The notes under the pieces are model-generated. The model made no database searches. It worked only from the letters and a program-made list of their open reading frames with translations, and was not told where the DNA came from. This document shows, piece by piece, positions 44,499 to 53,606 of a DNA stretch of 64,000 nt (the stretch's first letter is position 1; the number at the start of each line of letters is the position of its first letter). A program made the position numbers and the translations under genes. Source of the stretch: Bacteroides graminisolvens DSM 19988 = JCM 15093 (GTDB taxonomy: Bacteria > Bacteroidota > Bacteroidia > Bacteroidales > Bacteroidaceae); assembly GCF_000428125.1 (NCBI RefSeq), contig NZ_KE386627.1, positions 259,375-323,374 of the forward strand. The letters are read 5' to 3'.

Positions 44499-45203
44499 TC
44501 ACATATTCAGGTAATAATCGCGGGTTAAGGCAATATATTCTTCGCTGTATTGGTGGCGACTTATCTCGGTAAGCAAGGTTTCATTTTCGCAAGATTGCTG
44601 TGTAAACGAAAAGGTGGCTACTACTCTTTTGGGGGTACTGCCAGGTTTGGTGATTACCGATAAACGGCGTATGGGATATAAATGGTGTTTGCCGGCAAGT
44701 GCAACCAAATCAACATACACGTCGAACGGAGCAATCATTGTAAATTCACCTGTTGATTCCATGCATAGTGAAACTCCCTTGAAAATATCTTCGTAAGTAA
44801 GTTCATCCGTATGCCGCGCTGTGTTGCGCTTTTTATCCGGACTTTTCAGCGAATCAATAAAATAGGGCGGGTTGCAAACAATGGTATCGTATAATGCGCC
44901 TGTATGGTAGCTGGTGAAGTCGTGTTGCTCTACTGCAATGCGATGTGCCCAAGGAGATTTTTCGGCATTATCTTTGGCTTGCATAACAGCATCTGCATCA
45001 ATATCTATTGCGGTAATTAGAGCATCGGAACGCTGAGCAAGCATCAGAGATACCAAACCGGTACCGGTACCCACATCTAATATTCGTTTAGAATGTGTTA
45101 CACGGGTCCAGGCACCCAATAGAACTCCATCAGTACCTACTTTCATGCCACATTTGTCATGCCATACCGTAAATTGCTTAAACTGAAAATATGAATTGGA
45201 CAT
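44499..45203 (-). CDS. tRNA1(Val) adenine-37 N6-methyltransferase-like
   Basis: The gene encodes 234 residues from the ATG at 45203 (MSNSYFQFKQFTVWH); an ATG three codons earlier is also possible. The protein is a class I SAM methyltransferase: VGTDGVLLGAW, LDVGTGTGLVSLMLAQ (SAM site) and the catalytic NPPYF typical of N6-adenine methylation, with RNTARHTDELTYEDI matching the YfiC/TrmN6 family. It methylates A37 of a tRNA, most likely tRNA-Val, in E. coli homologues. A -7 box TAATTTTG is 26 nt upstream. Confidence 0.88.
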   Translation of the reverse strand: MSNSYFQFKQFTVWHDKCGMKVGTDGVLLGAWTRVTHSKRILDVGTGTGLVSLMLAQRSDALITAIDIDADAVMQAKDNAEKSPWAHRIAVEQHDFTSYHTGALYDTIVCNPPYFIDSLKSPDKKRNTARHTDELTYEDIFKGVSLCMESTGEFTMIAPFDVYVDLVALAGKHHLYPIRRLSVITKPGSTPKRVVATFSFTQQSCENETLLTEISRHQYSEEYIALTRDYYLNM

Positions 45204-45228
45204 TGCTTTCAATAATCTATATGTTTTG

Positions 45229-45236
45229 CAAAATTA
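45229..45236 (-). promoter_or_regulatory. -7 promoter box of the tRNA methyltransferase gene
   Basis: TAATTTTG on the minus strand matches TAnnTTTG, 26 nt before the start codon at 45203. Confidence 0.5.
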
Positions 45237-45332
45237 AATAAATATTTGAAGAGTAATAAAGACCTTTTCAGATATTTGGCATTGTTTTTGTTCCTTTATA
45301 ACTGCTTTATTTCATATTATTAAAAAATAAAT

Positions 45333-45340
45333 TAACTTTG
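45333..45340 (+). promoter_or_regulatory. -7 promoter box of lon
   Basis: TAACTTTG matches TAnnTTTG. An ATG at 45357 would leave almost no leader; the ATG at 45396 leaves about 50 nt. Confidence 0.6.
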
Positions 45341-45395
45341 CAGCCGCTTTATTTCCATGAAGAGGACATTATTAAAAACTAGAAATATACGAAAA

Positions 45396-47864
45396 ATGAA
45401 TGATTTTATATACAGTTCAGAAACTGACCAGCAGGATGACGAAGTCTTTTCTTTCTTGACAGATTATCAAGATGATGAGAAGGTTTCTGAGATGAAATTT
45501 GATTTAGATGCGATGCCTGTTCTTCCGCTTCGGAATCTAGCCTTATTTCCGCATGTACTGATGCCGGTGCACGTGGGTAGACCTTCTTCTTTGAAACTAA
45601 TCAGAGAGGCTTATAAGAAGAAAAAAGAAGTAGCCCTGTTCTCTCAAAAACAAGCAGAAACCGAATTTCCTGAAAAAGATGATTTACATAAATATGGCAC
45701 TATAGCCAAGATACTTCGTATACTGGAAATGCCTGATAATAACGTGACCGTTATTTTTCAGGGTTTAGTACGTTGCGAACTGAAACAAATTGTTCAGGAT
45801 GCTCCTTACATCAAGGCGGAAGTAGAACTTGCCAAAGAAGATCGTCCGGAAAAGGATGATAAGAACTTTCAGGTTTTGGCTGATACTTGTAAAGAGTATG
45901 CTATTACCTTGCTTAAATTGTCCGAACTGAAAGATGAAGCTACTTTTGCTATTAGGAACATTCCGAATGCAACGGCTTCTATTAACTTTATCAGTAACAA
46001 TATATCGCTTTCAGTTAAGCAAAAGAACGAACTCTTGAGCTGTTCTTCTATTTTGGATCGCGGACAGCTTTTGCTGCGTATGTTATCGACCGAACTGCAA
46101 ATGGCAGAAATCAAGGCAAACATACAGATGCGAGCTAAGGAAGATATTGATCAGCAACAGCGTGAGTATTTCTTGCAACAACAAATTAAAACCATTCAGG
46201 ATGAATTGGGTGGCAGTGCTCAGGAGCAAGAAATAGAAGAACTCCGTGAGAAATCTTTAAAAATGAAATGGTCTTTCGAAGTTCAGGAAGTTTTCAATAA
46301 GGAACTGGCCAAACTAGAAAGAACACACTCACAATCACCCGATTACAATGTACAACTTAGTTATTTACAAACTATGTTGGGACTTCCGTGGGGGGTGTAC
46401 ACTACCGATAGTCTGAACTTAAAGAATGCCGAGAAAGTTTTGAATAAAGATCACTACGGACTGGAAAAAGTGAAGGAACGTATCTTAGAGCATCTGGCGG
46501 TGCTGCAACTTAAAAACGATATGAAATCGCCCATTATCTGTCTTTACGGACCTCCGGGGGTTGGTAAAACATCTTTGGGCAAGTCAATAGCTGCAGCTTT
46601 AAAAAGGAAATACATTAGAATGTCTTTGGGTGGTGTACATGATGAAGCAGAGATACGCGGACACCGTAAAACGTACATTGGCGCTATGCCGGGACGTATT
46701 ATCAAGGGGTTAGCTAAAGCTGGCTCTTCGAATCCGGTATTCATTCTTGATGAAATAGACAAACTCAGTTCCGATCGTCAGGGAGATCCTTCTTCTGCTT
46801 TACTCGAGGTTTTGGATCCTGAACAAAATAATACATTCCACGATAACTACCTGGATATTGACTATGATCTTTCTAAGGTTATGTTTATTGCTACTGCCAA
46901 TAACTTGAATTCAATACCGGCTCCGCTACTTGATCGTATGGAACTAATTGAGGTAAGCGGTTATATAACTGAAGAAAAAGTGGAAATTGCAAAGAAGCAC
47001 TTGGTTCCTAAGGAAATGGAAGCTAACGGGATCAATAAGCACGATATCAAATTTGCTAAGAAAACGCTTGAGGCAATGGTGGAGTCATATACGCGTGAAA
47101 GTGGTGTACGTGAACTGGAAAAGAAAATAAATAAGATATTCAGAAAGCTGGCACGCGAATATGCTACTGATGGATTCTTTAGTCGCAAGGAAATCAAACC
47201 TGAGGATTTGTACTACTTTCTGGGACTACCTGAATACAATCGTGATAAATATCAGGGCAATGAATACGCCGGTGTTGTTACCGGATTAGCGTGGACAGCT
47301 GTTGGAGGTGAAATTTTGTTTGTGGAAACAAGTTTAAGCAAGGGAAAAGGTGGCCGACTGACGTTGACAGGTAACTTGGGTGATGTAATGAAAGAGTCGG
47401 CCATGCTGGCTTTGGAGTACATCAAAGCTCATGCCGCAATGTTACAAATTGAAGATGAGATCTTTGAAAATTGGAATATACATGTGCACGTACCTGAAGG
47501 TGCCATTCCTAAAGATGGACCTTCTGCCGGTATTACCATGGCTACTTCTATTGCGTCTGCACTAACGCAACGCAAGGTAAAAGCCAACATCGCCATGACC
47601 GGTGAAATTACACTTAGAGGAAAAGTACTTCCTGTAGGTGGAATTAAAGAGAAAATATTGGCAGCTAAGCGTGCCGGTATTAAAGAAATCATCATGAGTG
47701 CAGAGAATAAGAAAAACATAGAAGACATTCAGGATATATATTTAAAAGGACTGGAGTTTCATTATGTAAATGATATAAAGGAAGTTTTTGCGCTGGCTTT
47801 GAGTGAGGAAAAGGTGGTAGATGCTATCGACTTTACTATAAAGAAAACAACAACGAAAGAATGA
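45396..47864 (+). CDS. lon: ATP-dependent protease Lon
   Basis: The gene encodes 822 residues from the ATG at 45396 ([17 protein letters not shown]); an ATG at 45357 would add 13 basic residues. The hexameric AAA+ protease degrades misfolded and short-lived regulatory proteins. It has the N-terminal LON substrate domain ([22 protein letters not shown]), a coiled coil, Walker [14 protein letters not shown], Walker [12 protein letters not shown], the sensor region and the Ser-Lys protease domain ([13 protein letters not shown], then [20 protein letters not shown]). The stop overlaps the tgt start by 4 nt. Confidence 0.96.
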   Translation: MNDFIYSSETDQQDDEVFSFLTDYQDDEKVSEMKFDLDAMPVLPLRNLALFPHVLMPVHVGRPSSLKLIREAYKKKKEVALFSQKQAETEFPEKDDLHKYGTIAKILRILEMPDNNVTVIFQGLVRCELKQIVQDAPYIKAEVELAKEDRPEKDDKNFQVLADTCKEYAITLLKLSELKDEATFAIRNIPNATASINFISNNISLSVKQKNELLSCSSILDRGQLLLRMLSTELQMAEIKANIQMRAKEDIDQQQREYFLQQQIKTIQDELGGSAQEQEIEELREKSLKMKWSFEVQEVFNKELAKLERTHSQSPDYNVQLSYLQTMLGLPWGVYTTDSLNLKNAEKVLNKDHYGLEKVKERILEHLAVLQLKNDMKSPIICLYGPPGVGKTSLGKSIAAALKRKYIRMSLGGVHDEAEIRGHRKTYIGAMPGRIIKGLAKAGSSNPVFILDEIDKLSSDRQGDPSSALLEVLDPEQNNTFHDNYLDIDYDLSKVMFIATANNLNSIPAPLLDRMELIEVSGYITEEKVEIAKKHLVPKEMEANGINKHDIKFAKKTLEAMVESYTRESGVRELEKKINKIFRKLAREYATDGFFSRKEIKPEDLYYFLGLPEYNRDKYQGNEYAGVVTGLAWTAVGGEILFVETSLSKGKGGRLTLTGNLGDVMKESAMLALEYIKAHAAMLQIEDEIFENWNIHVHVPEGAIPKDGPSAGITMATSIASALTQRKVKANIAMTGEITLRGKVLPVGGIKEKILAAKRAGIKEIIMSAENKKNIEDIQDIYLKGLEFHYVNDIKEVFALALSEEKVVDAIDFTIKKTTTKE

Positions 47865-48991
47865 AATTCGAGTTACAATATACTGATTCAAAAAGCAATG
47901 CCCGTGCCGGACTGATTACAACTGATCACGGGCAAATTGAAACTCCTATTTTCATGCCGGTTGGTACCCTTGGCTCTGTAAAAGGAGTACATCAAACAGA
48001 ACTGAAAGAGGATATTAAAGCTCAGATTATACTGGGTAATACATATCACTTATATCTGAGACCGGGATTGGATGTTTTGGAAAAAGCGGGCGGTTTACAT
48101 AAATTCAACGGCTTTGATCGTCCCATGCTAACAGATAGTGGTGGCTTTCAGGTGTTTTCTTTGGCGGGAATTCGTAAGCTTAGAGAAGAAGGTGCCGAGT
48201 TTCGATCTCACATTGATGGAAGTAAGCATGTGTTCACTCCGGAAAAGGTTATGGATATTGAACGAATTATCGGGGCAGATATCATGATGGCTTTTGACGA
48301 ATGCCCTCCGGGAGATTCTGATTATGAATACGCTAAAAAGTCAATGGGACTTACGCATCGTTGGCTCGACAGATGTATTAAACGCTTCAATGAAACAGAA
48401 CCTAAATACAGATATAGTCAATCTTTGTTCCCTATTGTACAAGGTTGTGTTTATCCTGATTTGAGAAAGCAGTCGGCTGAATTTATCGCATCGAAAAATG
48501 CAGATGGTAATGCTATTGGCGGATTGGCAGTGGGTGAACCGGTTGATAAGATGTACGAGATGATTGAACTGGTTAACGAAATACTACCTACTGATAAACC
48601 ACGTTATTTAATGGGAGTAGGAACTCCCGTTAATATTTTGGAAGGTATAGAAAGAGGAGTTGATATGTTTGATTGTGTAATGCCTACGCGAAACGGACGA
48701 AATGGCATGATTTTTACCAAAGACGGCATAATGAATATGAGGAACAAAAAGTGGGAAACAGATTTTTCTCCTATTGAAGCCGATGGTGCATCTTATGTAG
48801 ATACCCTTTACAGCAAAGCTTATCTGCGTCACTTATTTCATGCTCAGGAACTTTTGGCCATGCAAATAGCTTCTATACACAATCTGGCATTCTATTTATG
48901 GTTGGCAGGCGAAGCACGTAAACATATAATTGCCGGTGATTTTTCGATCTGGAAGCCAATGATGGTTAAACGTGTTTCAACAAGATTGTAA
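47861..48991 (+). CDS. tgt: Queuine tRNA-ribosyltransferase
   Basis: The 376-residue TIM-barrel enzyme exchanges guanine 34 of GUN-anticodon tRNAs for preQ1. DSGGFQVFSL holds the substrate-recognising Asp, GGLAVGEP and MGVGTP the base pocket, and DCVMPTRNGRNGM the nucleophilic Asp region. It is unusual in that the zinc site is gone: where E. coli Tgt has CxCxxC the sequence reads SPIEADGASYVDTLYSKAYLRHLF, without cysteine, while the fourth ligand His in SIHNLAFYL remains. Fold stability must come from other contacts. Overlaps lon by 4 nt and precedes the LptF/G gene by 9 nt. Confidence 0.94.
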   Translation: MKFELQYTDSKSNARAGLITTDHGQIETPIFMPVGTLGSVKGVHQTELKEDIKAQIILGNTYHLYLRPGLDVLEKAGGLHKFNGFDRPMLTDSGGFQVFSLAGIRKLREEGAEFRSHIDGSKHVFTPEKVMDIERIIGADIMMAFDECPPGDSDYEYAKKSMGLTHRWLDRCIKRFNETEPKYRYSQSLFPIVQGCVYPDLRKQSAEFIASKNADGNAIGGLAVGEPVDKMYEMIELVNEILPTDKPRYLMGVGTPVNILEGIERGVDMFDCVMPTRNGRNGMIFTKDGIMNMRNKKWETDFSPIEADGASYVDTLYSKAYLRHLFHAQELLAMQIASIHNLAFYLWLAGEARKHIIAGDFSIWKPMMVKRVSTRL

Positions 48992-49000
48992 CATACGAAC

Positions 49001-50095
49001 ATGAATAACAAATTTATTAAAAGGCTGGATTGGTACATCATTAAAAAGTTCTTGGGTACCTATGTATTTGCTATCGCTTTGATTATATCTATTGCGGTAG
49101 TATTTGACTTTAATGAGAAGATGGACAAGTTTATGACCAATGAGGCTCCATGGAAAGCAATCATTTTTGATTACTACATGAACTTCATCCCCTACTTCGC
49201 CAATCTTTTCAGTCCTTTGTTTGTATTCATTGCCGTTATATTCTTTACCTCCAAGCTTGCTGAAAATTCGGAGATCATTGCCATGTTCTCTACGGGCATG
49301 AGTTTCAAAAGACTAATGCGCCCCTATATGATATCAGCAGGTATCATTGCCTTGGTTACTTTTGGTCTCGGATCTTATGTAATTCCCAAAGGGAGTGTGA
49401 AACGCTTAAATTTTGAGGATAGGTATTATAAAAAAAGAAAGGCTACTTCAGTAAGAAATGTACAGCTAGAAGTTGATAGCGGAGTTATTGCATATATAGA
49501 GAGATATGAGGATTATAATAAAACCGGTTATCGCTTTTCCTTGGATAAATTTGTAGATAAAAAGTTGGTTTCACATCTTACTGCTCGTAGTATATCATAC
49601 GATACAACCGCAGTAAACAAGTGGATCATTAAAGATTATATGATTCGTGAGCTTCATGGAATGAAGGAAAAAATAACCCGTGGCGAAACGCTTGATTCTA
49701 CTATCGTCATGCAACCCACTGATTTTCTAATTATGAAAAACCAGCAGGAAGTTCTTACGAGCCCGCAGCTAGGGTCGTACATAGACAGGCAAAAACAACG
49801 AGGGTTTGCGAATATAAAAGAATTTGAGATAGAGTATCATAAGCGTATTGCTATGTCTTTTGCTTCATTTATTCTAACCGCAATAGGGTTGTCATTATCC
49901 TCCAAAAAAGTAAAGGGTGGAATGGGACTTCATTTAGGAATAGGTTTGGCACTTAGCTTCTCATATATATTGTTTCAAACAATCTCATCAACATTTGCCA
50001 TTAATGGTAATGTTCCACCAGCGCTGGCCGTATGGATCCCGAATGTTTTATATGCATTTATTGCTGTCTATTTATATATGAAGGCTCCTAAGTAA
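49001..50095 (+). CDS. LptF/LptG-family permease (YjgP/YjgQ)
   Basis: The 364-residue inner-membrane protein has three hydrophobic segments near the N-terminus (about 17-38, 55-78, 100-125), a periplasmic beta-jellyroll domain in the middle and three helices at the C-terminus (YHKRIAMSFASFILTAIGLSLSS, GMGLHLGIGLALSFSYILFQTIS, PPALAVWIPNVLYAFIAVYLYMK). LDWYIIKKFLGTYVFAIAL is typical of the family. It works with LptB to extract LPS from the inner membrane and push it to LptC. Whether it is LptF or LptG cannot be told. Third gene after lon and tgt, ended by a bidirectional terminator. Confidence 0.9.
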   Translation: MNNKFIKRLDWYIIKKFLGTYVFAIALIISIAVVFDFNEKMDKFMTNEAPWKAIIFDYYMNFIPYFANLFSPLFVFIAVIFFTSKLAENSEIIAMFSTGMSFKRLMRPYMISAGIIALVTFGLGSYVIPKGSVKRLNFEDRYYKKRKATSVRNVQLEVDSGVIAYIERYEDYNKTGYRFSLDKFVDKKLVSHLTARSISYDTTAVNKWIIKDYMIRELHGMKEKITRGETLDSTIVMQPTDFLIMKNQQEVLTSPQLGSYIDRQKQRGFANIKEFEIEYHKRIAMSFASFILTAIGLSLSSKKVKGGMGLHLGIGLALSFSYILFQTISSTFAINGNVPPALAVWIPNVLYAFIAVYLYMKAPK

Positions 50096-50115
50096 ATGGT
50101 GATGACTAGTATAAT

Positions 50116-50162
50116 AAAAAAGTCCCGTTAACTTCTTTATTGAAGTGTAACGGGACTTTTTG
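50116..50162. terminator. Bidirectional terminator
   Basis: AAAAAGTCCCGTTAACTTC (50117-50135) pairs with GAAGTGTAACGGGACTTTTT (50142-50161) with one bulge. A-run and T-run flank it, so it serves the LptF/G gene and the convergent redoxin gene. Confidence 0.85.
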
Positions 50163-50204
50163 TTGTTGTATACATTTGTAGCATTCAGCAGATGTGACTT
50201 ACCC

Positions 50205-50699
50205 TTAATTTAAAATAGAGAGTAAATTTTCTGCAGAGATGTTTTTGGCTATAATTATGCCATTATCATCTAATAAGTAATTTGCGAAACCACGGTTTAA
50301 ACGATACTTTTTGAATAAACCTGAATCTTCCCCTTTTGTTTCGACAGCACAAACACGTGCATTTAGTCGGTCTTTGCGAATGGTTTCTTTGCATACTGAC
50401 GAAAATTCATCAAATGAAACAGAAATCATTTCAACCTTTCGGGAAGTGTGATTGAGTACCTCGTTCAACTGCGCATTATGCATGCGCGAAAGAGCATCAT
50501 AACTTGCCCAAAAGCTAATAAGCACATACTTGCCTTTTAAATCGTCAAGCTTAAATTTGTGCCCACTCAATGTAGATTCGATTATAAAATCCGGGGCTAC
50601 ATCACCCACATTCAATCCTTCAGTGGATTTGTCTTTTGCTACAAAAGAAGTCAAGGAACTAATTAATAATACAACAAAAATCCATTTTACATATTTCAT
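50205..50699 (-). CDS. Thioredoxin-fold (TlpA/AhpC-like) protein without CXXC
   Basis: The 164-residue exported protein has a signal peptide at about 1-20 (no lipobox). The mature part has the redoxin layout: GDVAPDFIIESTLSGHKFKLDDLKGKYVLISFWASYDALSRMHNAQLNEV. In TlpA/ResA the stretch after FWAS is WCxPC; here it is YDALSR, so both redox cysteines are missing. Two other cysteines (SSVCKET, ARVCAVE) are present but not in the active-site place. It therefore cannot be a normal thiol oxidoreductase; a binding or scaffold role is more likely. Its leader is about 125 nt and structured. Confidence 0.82.
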   Translation of the reverse strand: MKYVKWIFVVLLISSLTSFVAKDKSTEGLNVGDVAPDFIIESTLSGHKFKLDDLKGKYVLISFWASYDALSRMHNAQLNEVLNHTSRKVEMISVSFDEFSSVCKETIRKDRLNARVCAVETKGEDSGLFKKYRLNRGFANYLLDDNGIIIAKNISAENLLSILN

Positions 50700-50725
50700 G
50701 TAATTAGGTTTTAGTTAATACTATC

Positions 50726-50814
50726 CGGGCCTGTCTTCCAACAGCGATTTCTACCCGAAACATTGTCTGTGAAAGGCATTCAGTACACAAAATATACTGA
50801 TAATCAAGGCCTTT
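50726..50814 (-). promoter_or_regulatory. Structured 5' leader of the redoxin-like gene
   Basis: The predicted leader holds two hairpins. One pairs AAAGGC with GCCTTT (50814-50809 and 50777-50772) and contains an inner CAGTA/TACTG stem. The other pairs CGGG with CCCG (50757-50754 and 50729-50726) with an inner CTGT/ACAG stem. No known riboswitch class is recognised. Confidence 0.45.
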
Positions 50815-50831
50815 ATTTATAGAAATCAGGG

Positions 50832-50839
50832 CAAAGGTA
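50832..50839 (-). promoter_or_regulatory. -7 promoter box of the redoxin-like gene
   Basis: TACCTTTG on the minus strand matches TAnnTTTG, about 133 nt before the start codon, implying a long leader. Confidence 0.55.
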
Positions 50840-50936
50840 AGTAATTATTATCTTAACATCCAAATAATAATACTTTTTTCTTCCTTGTTAGCTGTAATAT
50901 TTGATGTTATTTAGCATAGAATGTAGGTTTTTTCCT

Positions 50937-50944
50937 TACTTTTG
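50937..50944 (+). promoter_or_regulatory. -7 promoter box of serB
   Basis: TACTTTTG matches TAnnTTTG, 22 nt before the serB ATG. Confidence 0.6.
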
Positions 50945-50966
50945 CCAATTATATAAAATATAAGTT

Positions 50967-52202
50967 ATGGAATTATCAAATACTGAACTTATCTTAATGC
51001 GTATAACCGGAGAAGATAGGCCCGGTTTGACAGCTTCAGTTACAGAAATATTAGCCAAATATGATGCAGCTATCCTTGATATCGGACAAGCTGATATACA
51101 CAATACTCTGTCATTAGGTATTCTTTGTAAGACGGAAGAACAGTATTCCGGATTTATAATGAAAGAATTGCTGTTTAAAGCTTCCAATTTAGGAGTCACC
51201 ATTCGGTTTTATCCAATTTCAGTTGGTGAATATGAGAATTGGGTTAAAATGCAAGGAAAAAACCGTTATATATTAACGCTTTTAGGACGTAAGTTGACTG
51301 CTCGCCAAATATCTGCCGTAACTCAAATATTGGCAGAGCAAGGCATGAATATTGATGCGATTAAACGTTTGACGGGACGTATTCCGCTTGACGAATGCAA
51401 AGCCAATATCCGTGCATGTATTGAATTCTCTGTACGCGGTACGCCTAAAGATAGGATACAAATGCAGGAGCAGTTGATGAAGTTAGCAAGCGAATTAGAG
51501 ATGGATTTTTCTTTCCAGCTTGATAACATGTATCGTAGAATGCGGCGTTTAATCTGTTTTGATATGGACTCTACATTGATTGAAACGGAAGTTATTGATG
51601 AATTAGCTATCAAAGCGGGCGTAGGCGATCAGGTGAAAGCAATCACAGAGCGGGCTATGCGAGGTGAAATTGATTTCACCGAAAGTTTTCGTGAACGTGT
51701 GGCACTTCTTAAAGGGTTGGACGAATCAGTAATGAAGGAAATAGCAGAAAATTTGCCTATTACTGAAGGCGTAGACCGATTAATGTATGTGTTGAAAAAA
51801 TATGGTTATAAAATCGCAATTTTATCAGGTGGATTTACTTATTTTGGTCGTTATTTACAAGATAAGTATGGTGTAGACTACGTTTATGCTAATGAATTAG
51901 AAATTGTTGATGGAAAGTTAACCGGTAATTACTTAGGAGATGTGGTTGACGGTAAACGAAAGGCTGAACTGCTGAAACTGATTGCTCAAGTTGAAAAGGT
52001 GGATATTGCCCAAACGATAGCTGTTGGTGATGGTGCTAATGACCTCCCCATGCTTGGTGTAGCTGGTTTAGGTATCGCTTTTCATGCGAAACCAAAAGTA
52101 GTAGCAAATGCCAAACAGTCAATTAATACGATTGGCCTTGATGGGGTTCTTTATTTTCTCGGATTTAAAGACTCTTATTTAGATGAACAAGGCATATTGT
52201 AA
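50967..52202 (+). CDS. serB: Phosphoserine phosphatase with N-terminal ACT domains
   Basis: The 411-residue protein catalyses the last step of serine synthesis. Two ACT-like domains cover about 1-85 (LILMRITGEDRPGLTASVTEILAKYDA) and 98-175 (YILTLLGRKLTARQISAVTQILAEQG). The HAD phosphatase domain has FDMDSTLIETEVIDE (nucleophile Asp and acid Asp), LSGGFTYFG, a Lys in DGKRKAELL and GDGANDLPML. The ACT domains suggest allosteric control, probably by serine; E. coli SerB (322 residues) has one such region, so this double form is longer, as in mycobacterial SerB2. Confidence 0.94.
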   Translation: MELSNTELILMRITGEDRPGLTASVTEILAKYDAAILDIGQADIHNTLSLGILCKTEEQYSGFIMKELLFKASNLGVTIRFYPISVGEYENWVKMQGKNRYILTLLGRKLTARQISAVTQILAEQGMNIDAIKRLTGRIPLDECKANIRACIEFSVRGTPKDRIQMQEQLMKLASELEMDFSFQLDNMYRRMRRLICFDMDSTLIETEVIDELAIKAGVGDQVKAITERAMRGEIDFTESFRERVALLKGLDESVMKEIAENLPITEGVDRLMYVLKKYGYKIAILSGGFTYFGRYLQDKYGVDYVYANELEIVDGKLTGNYLGDVVDGKRKAELLKLIAQVEKVDIAQTIAVGDGANDLPMLGVAGLGIAFHAKPKVVANAKQSINTIGLDGVLYFLGFKDSYLDEQGIL

Positions 52203-52219
52203 CATCTATCCTGAAAAGA

Positions 52220-52250
52220 TTTGTGAGCACAATGAATTAGTTTATCTTTG
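52220..52250 (+). promoter_or_regulatory. Promoter of the DEAD-box helicase gene
   Basis: TTTG (52220-52223), 19 nt, TATCTTTG (52243-52250): an exact match in both boxes and spacing, 19 nt before the ATG at 52270. Confidence 0.85.
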
Positions 52251-52269
52251 TACATAAATAGATAATAAG

Positions 52270-53499
52270 ATGAAGTTTTCTGAACTTGAATTAGAAGAGA
52301 GTGTTCTAGAGGCACTTGATGCCATGAGATTTGACGAGTGCACCCCTATACAGGAACAAGCAATTCCAATTATCCTCGAAGGCAAAGATTTAATAGCTGT
52401 AGCGCAAACAGGAACCGGTAAAACGGCTGCTTTTCTTTTGCCAGTGCTCAACAAACTATGTAAAGGCGAACACAGACAGGATGTTATAAATTGCGTGGTT
52501 ATGTCGCCTACCAGAGAACTGGCTCAGCAAATAGACCAACAAATGGAGGGCTTTTCTTATTTTATGCCCGTATCTAGTGTAGCTGTATACGGCGGAAATG
52601 ACGGAAGCTTATTTGAGCAGCAGAAAAAAGGTTTATCTTTGGGCGCAGACGTTGTCATAGCAACTCCTGGACGACTGCTTTCTCATTTGAATTTAGGATA
52701 TGTAGATTTGTCACATGTTTCTTATTTCATACTTGATGAAGCTGATAGAATGCTTGATATGGGTTTTTTTGACGATATAATGCAGATTGTCAAGCATATG
52801 CCTAAAGAAAGACAAACAATCATGTTTTCTGCTACTATGCCGGCCAAGATACAACAGTTAGCAAACACAATTCTACGTAATCCTTCTGAAATTAAATTAG
52901 CGGTATCTAAACCTGCCGAAAAAATTATTCAGGCTGCGTACGTTTGTTACGAACGCCAAAAGTTAGGTATTGTACAACACCTCTTCGAACAGGAAGTTCC
53001 CGAAAAAGTGATCGTATTTGTATCTTCTAAGATAAAAGTTAAAGAGGTTACACGTGCTTTGAAAATGAAAAAGCTCAATGTTGGTGAAATGCATTCTGAT
53101 TTAGAGCAAGTTCAGAGAGAACAGATTATGCGCGATTTCAAATCGGGCAGGATAAACATTCTTGTAGCAACTGATATTGTATCAAGAGGCATTGATATTG
53201 ACGATATTCGCCTAGTTATCAATTATGATGTTCCAAATGACAGTGAGGACTATGTACATCGTATTGGTAGAACTGCGCGCGCTAATAATGATGGCGTAGC
53301 TATTACTTTCGTAAACGAGAAAGAACAAAGCAATTTTAAAAATATTGAAAACTTTCTTGAAAAAGAAATTTATAAAATTCCAGTTCCAGTTGAATTAGGC
53401 GAATCTCCTGAATATGCGCCAAGAACAAGATCAAATAGCCACAATAATTCTTCAAGAAATAAGAAGCGCTTTAACGGAAAGCCTTCCCAAAGGAAATAA
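52270..53499 (+). CDS. DEAD-box RNA helicase (RhlE/DeaD-like)
   Basis: The 409-residue helicase has the Q-motif FDECTPIQEQAIP, motif I AQTGTGKTAAF, PTRELAQQ, TPGRL, motif II DEADRMLDMGF, SAT, and in the second domain IVFVSSKIKVKEV, DIVSRGIDIDDI and HRIGRTARA. The C-terminal tail is basic and Asn/Ser-rich (NSHNNSSRNKKRFNGK), as in RhlE-type helicases that act on rRNA and ribosome assembly or mRNA decay. The exact substrate is not inferable. It is a single gene. Confidence 0.93.
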   Translation: MKFSELELEESVLEALDAMRFDECTPIQEQAIPIILEGKDLIAVAQTGTGKTAAFLLPVLNKLCKGEHRQDVINCVVMSPTRELAQQIDQQMEGFSYFMPVSSVAVYGGNDGSLFEQQKKGLSLGADVVIATPGRLLSHLNLGYVDLSHVSYFILDEADRMLDMGFFDDIMQIVKHMPKERQTIMFSATMPAKIQQLANTILRNPSEIKLAVSKPAEKIIQAAYVCYERQKLGIVQHLFEQEVPEKVIVFVSSKIKVKEVTRALKMKKLNVGEMHSDLEQVQREQIMRDFKSGRINILVATDIVSRGIDIDDIRLVINYDVPNDSEDYVHRIGRTARANNDGVAITFVNEKEQSNFKNIENFLEKEIYKIPVPVELGESPEYAPRTRSNSHNNSSRNKKRFNGKPSQRK

Positions 53500-53595
53500 G
53501 ACTACATTTCAGATTACTACCTACTGTGCATGAATAATGAAGCTATATGTTTCATTATTCGTGAATAATAGACTACATTTGTATCTGTAGTAATC
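53500..53595. repeat. Nested inverted repeat before the AddA-like gene
   Basis: The outer arms are GATTACTAC (53512-53520) and GTAGTAATC (53587-53595). Nested inside is a 10-bp hairpin, GAATAATGAA (53532-53541) and TTCATTATTC (53551-53560). The decamer GACTACATTT also occurs twice (53500-53509 and 53571-53580). The right outer arm falls on the predicted transcription start of the downstream gene. Confidence 0.75.
53550..53581 (+). promoter_or_regulatory. Promoter of the AddAB-like pair
   Basis: TTTC (53550-53553), 20 nt, TACATTTG (53574-53581); the -7 box is exact and the -33 box has one mismatch. The start codon at 53607 is 25 nt downstream. Confidence 0.6.
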
Positions 53596-53606
53596 ATAAA
53601 TACCAT

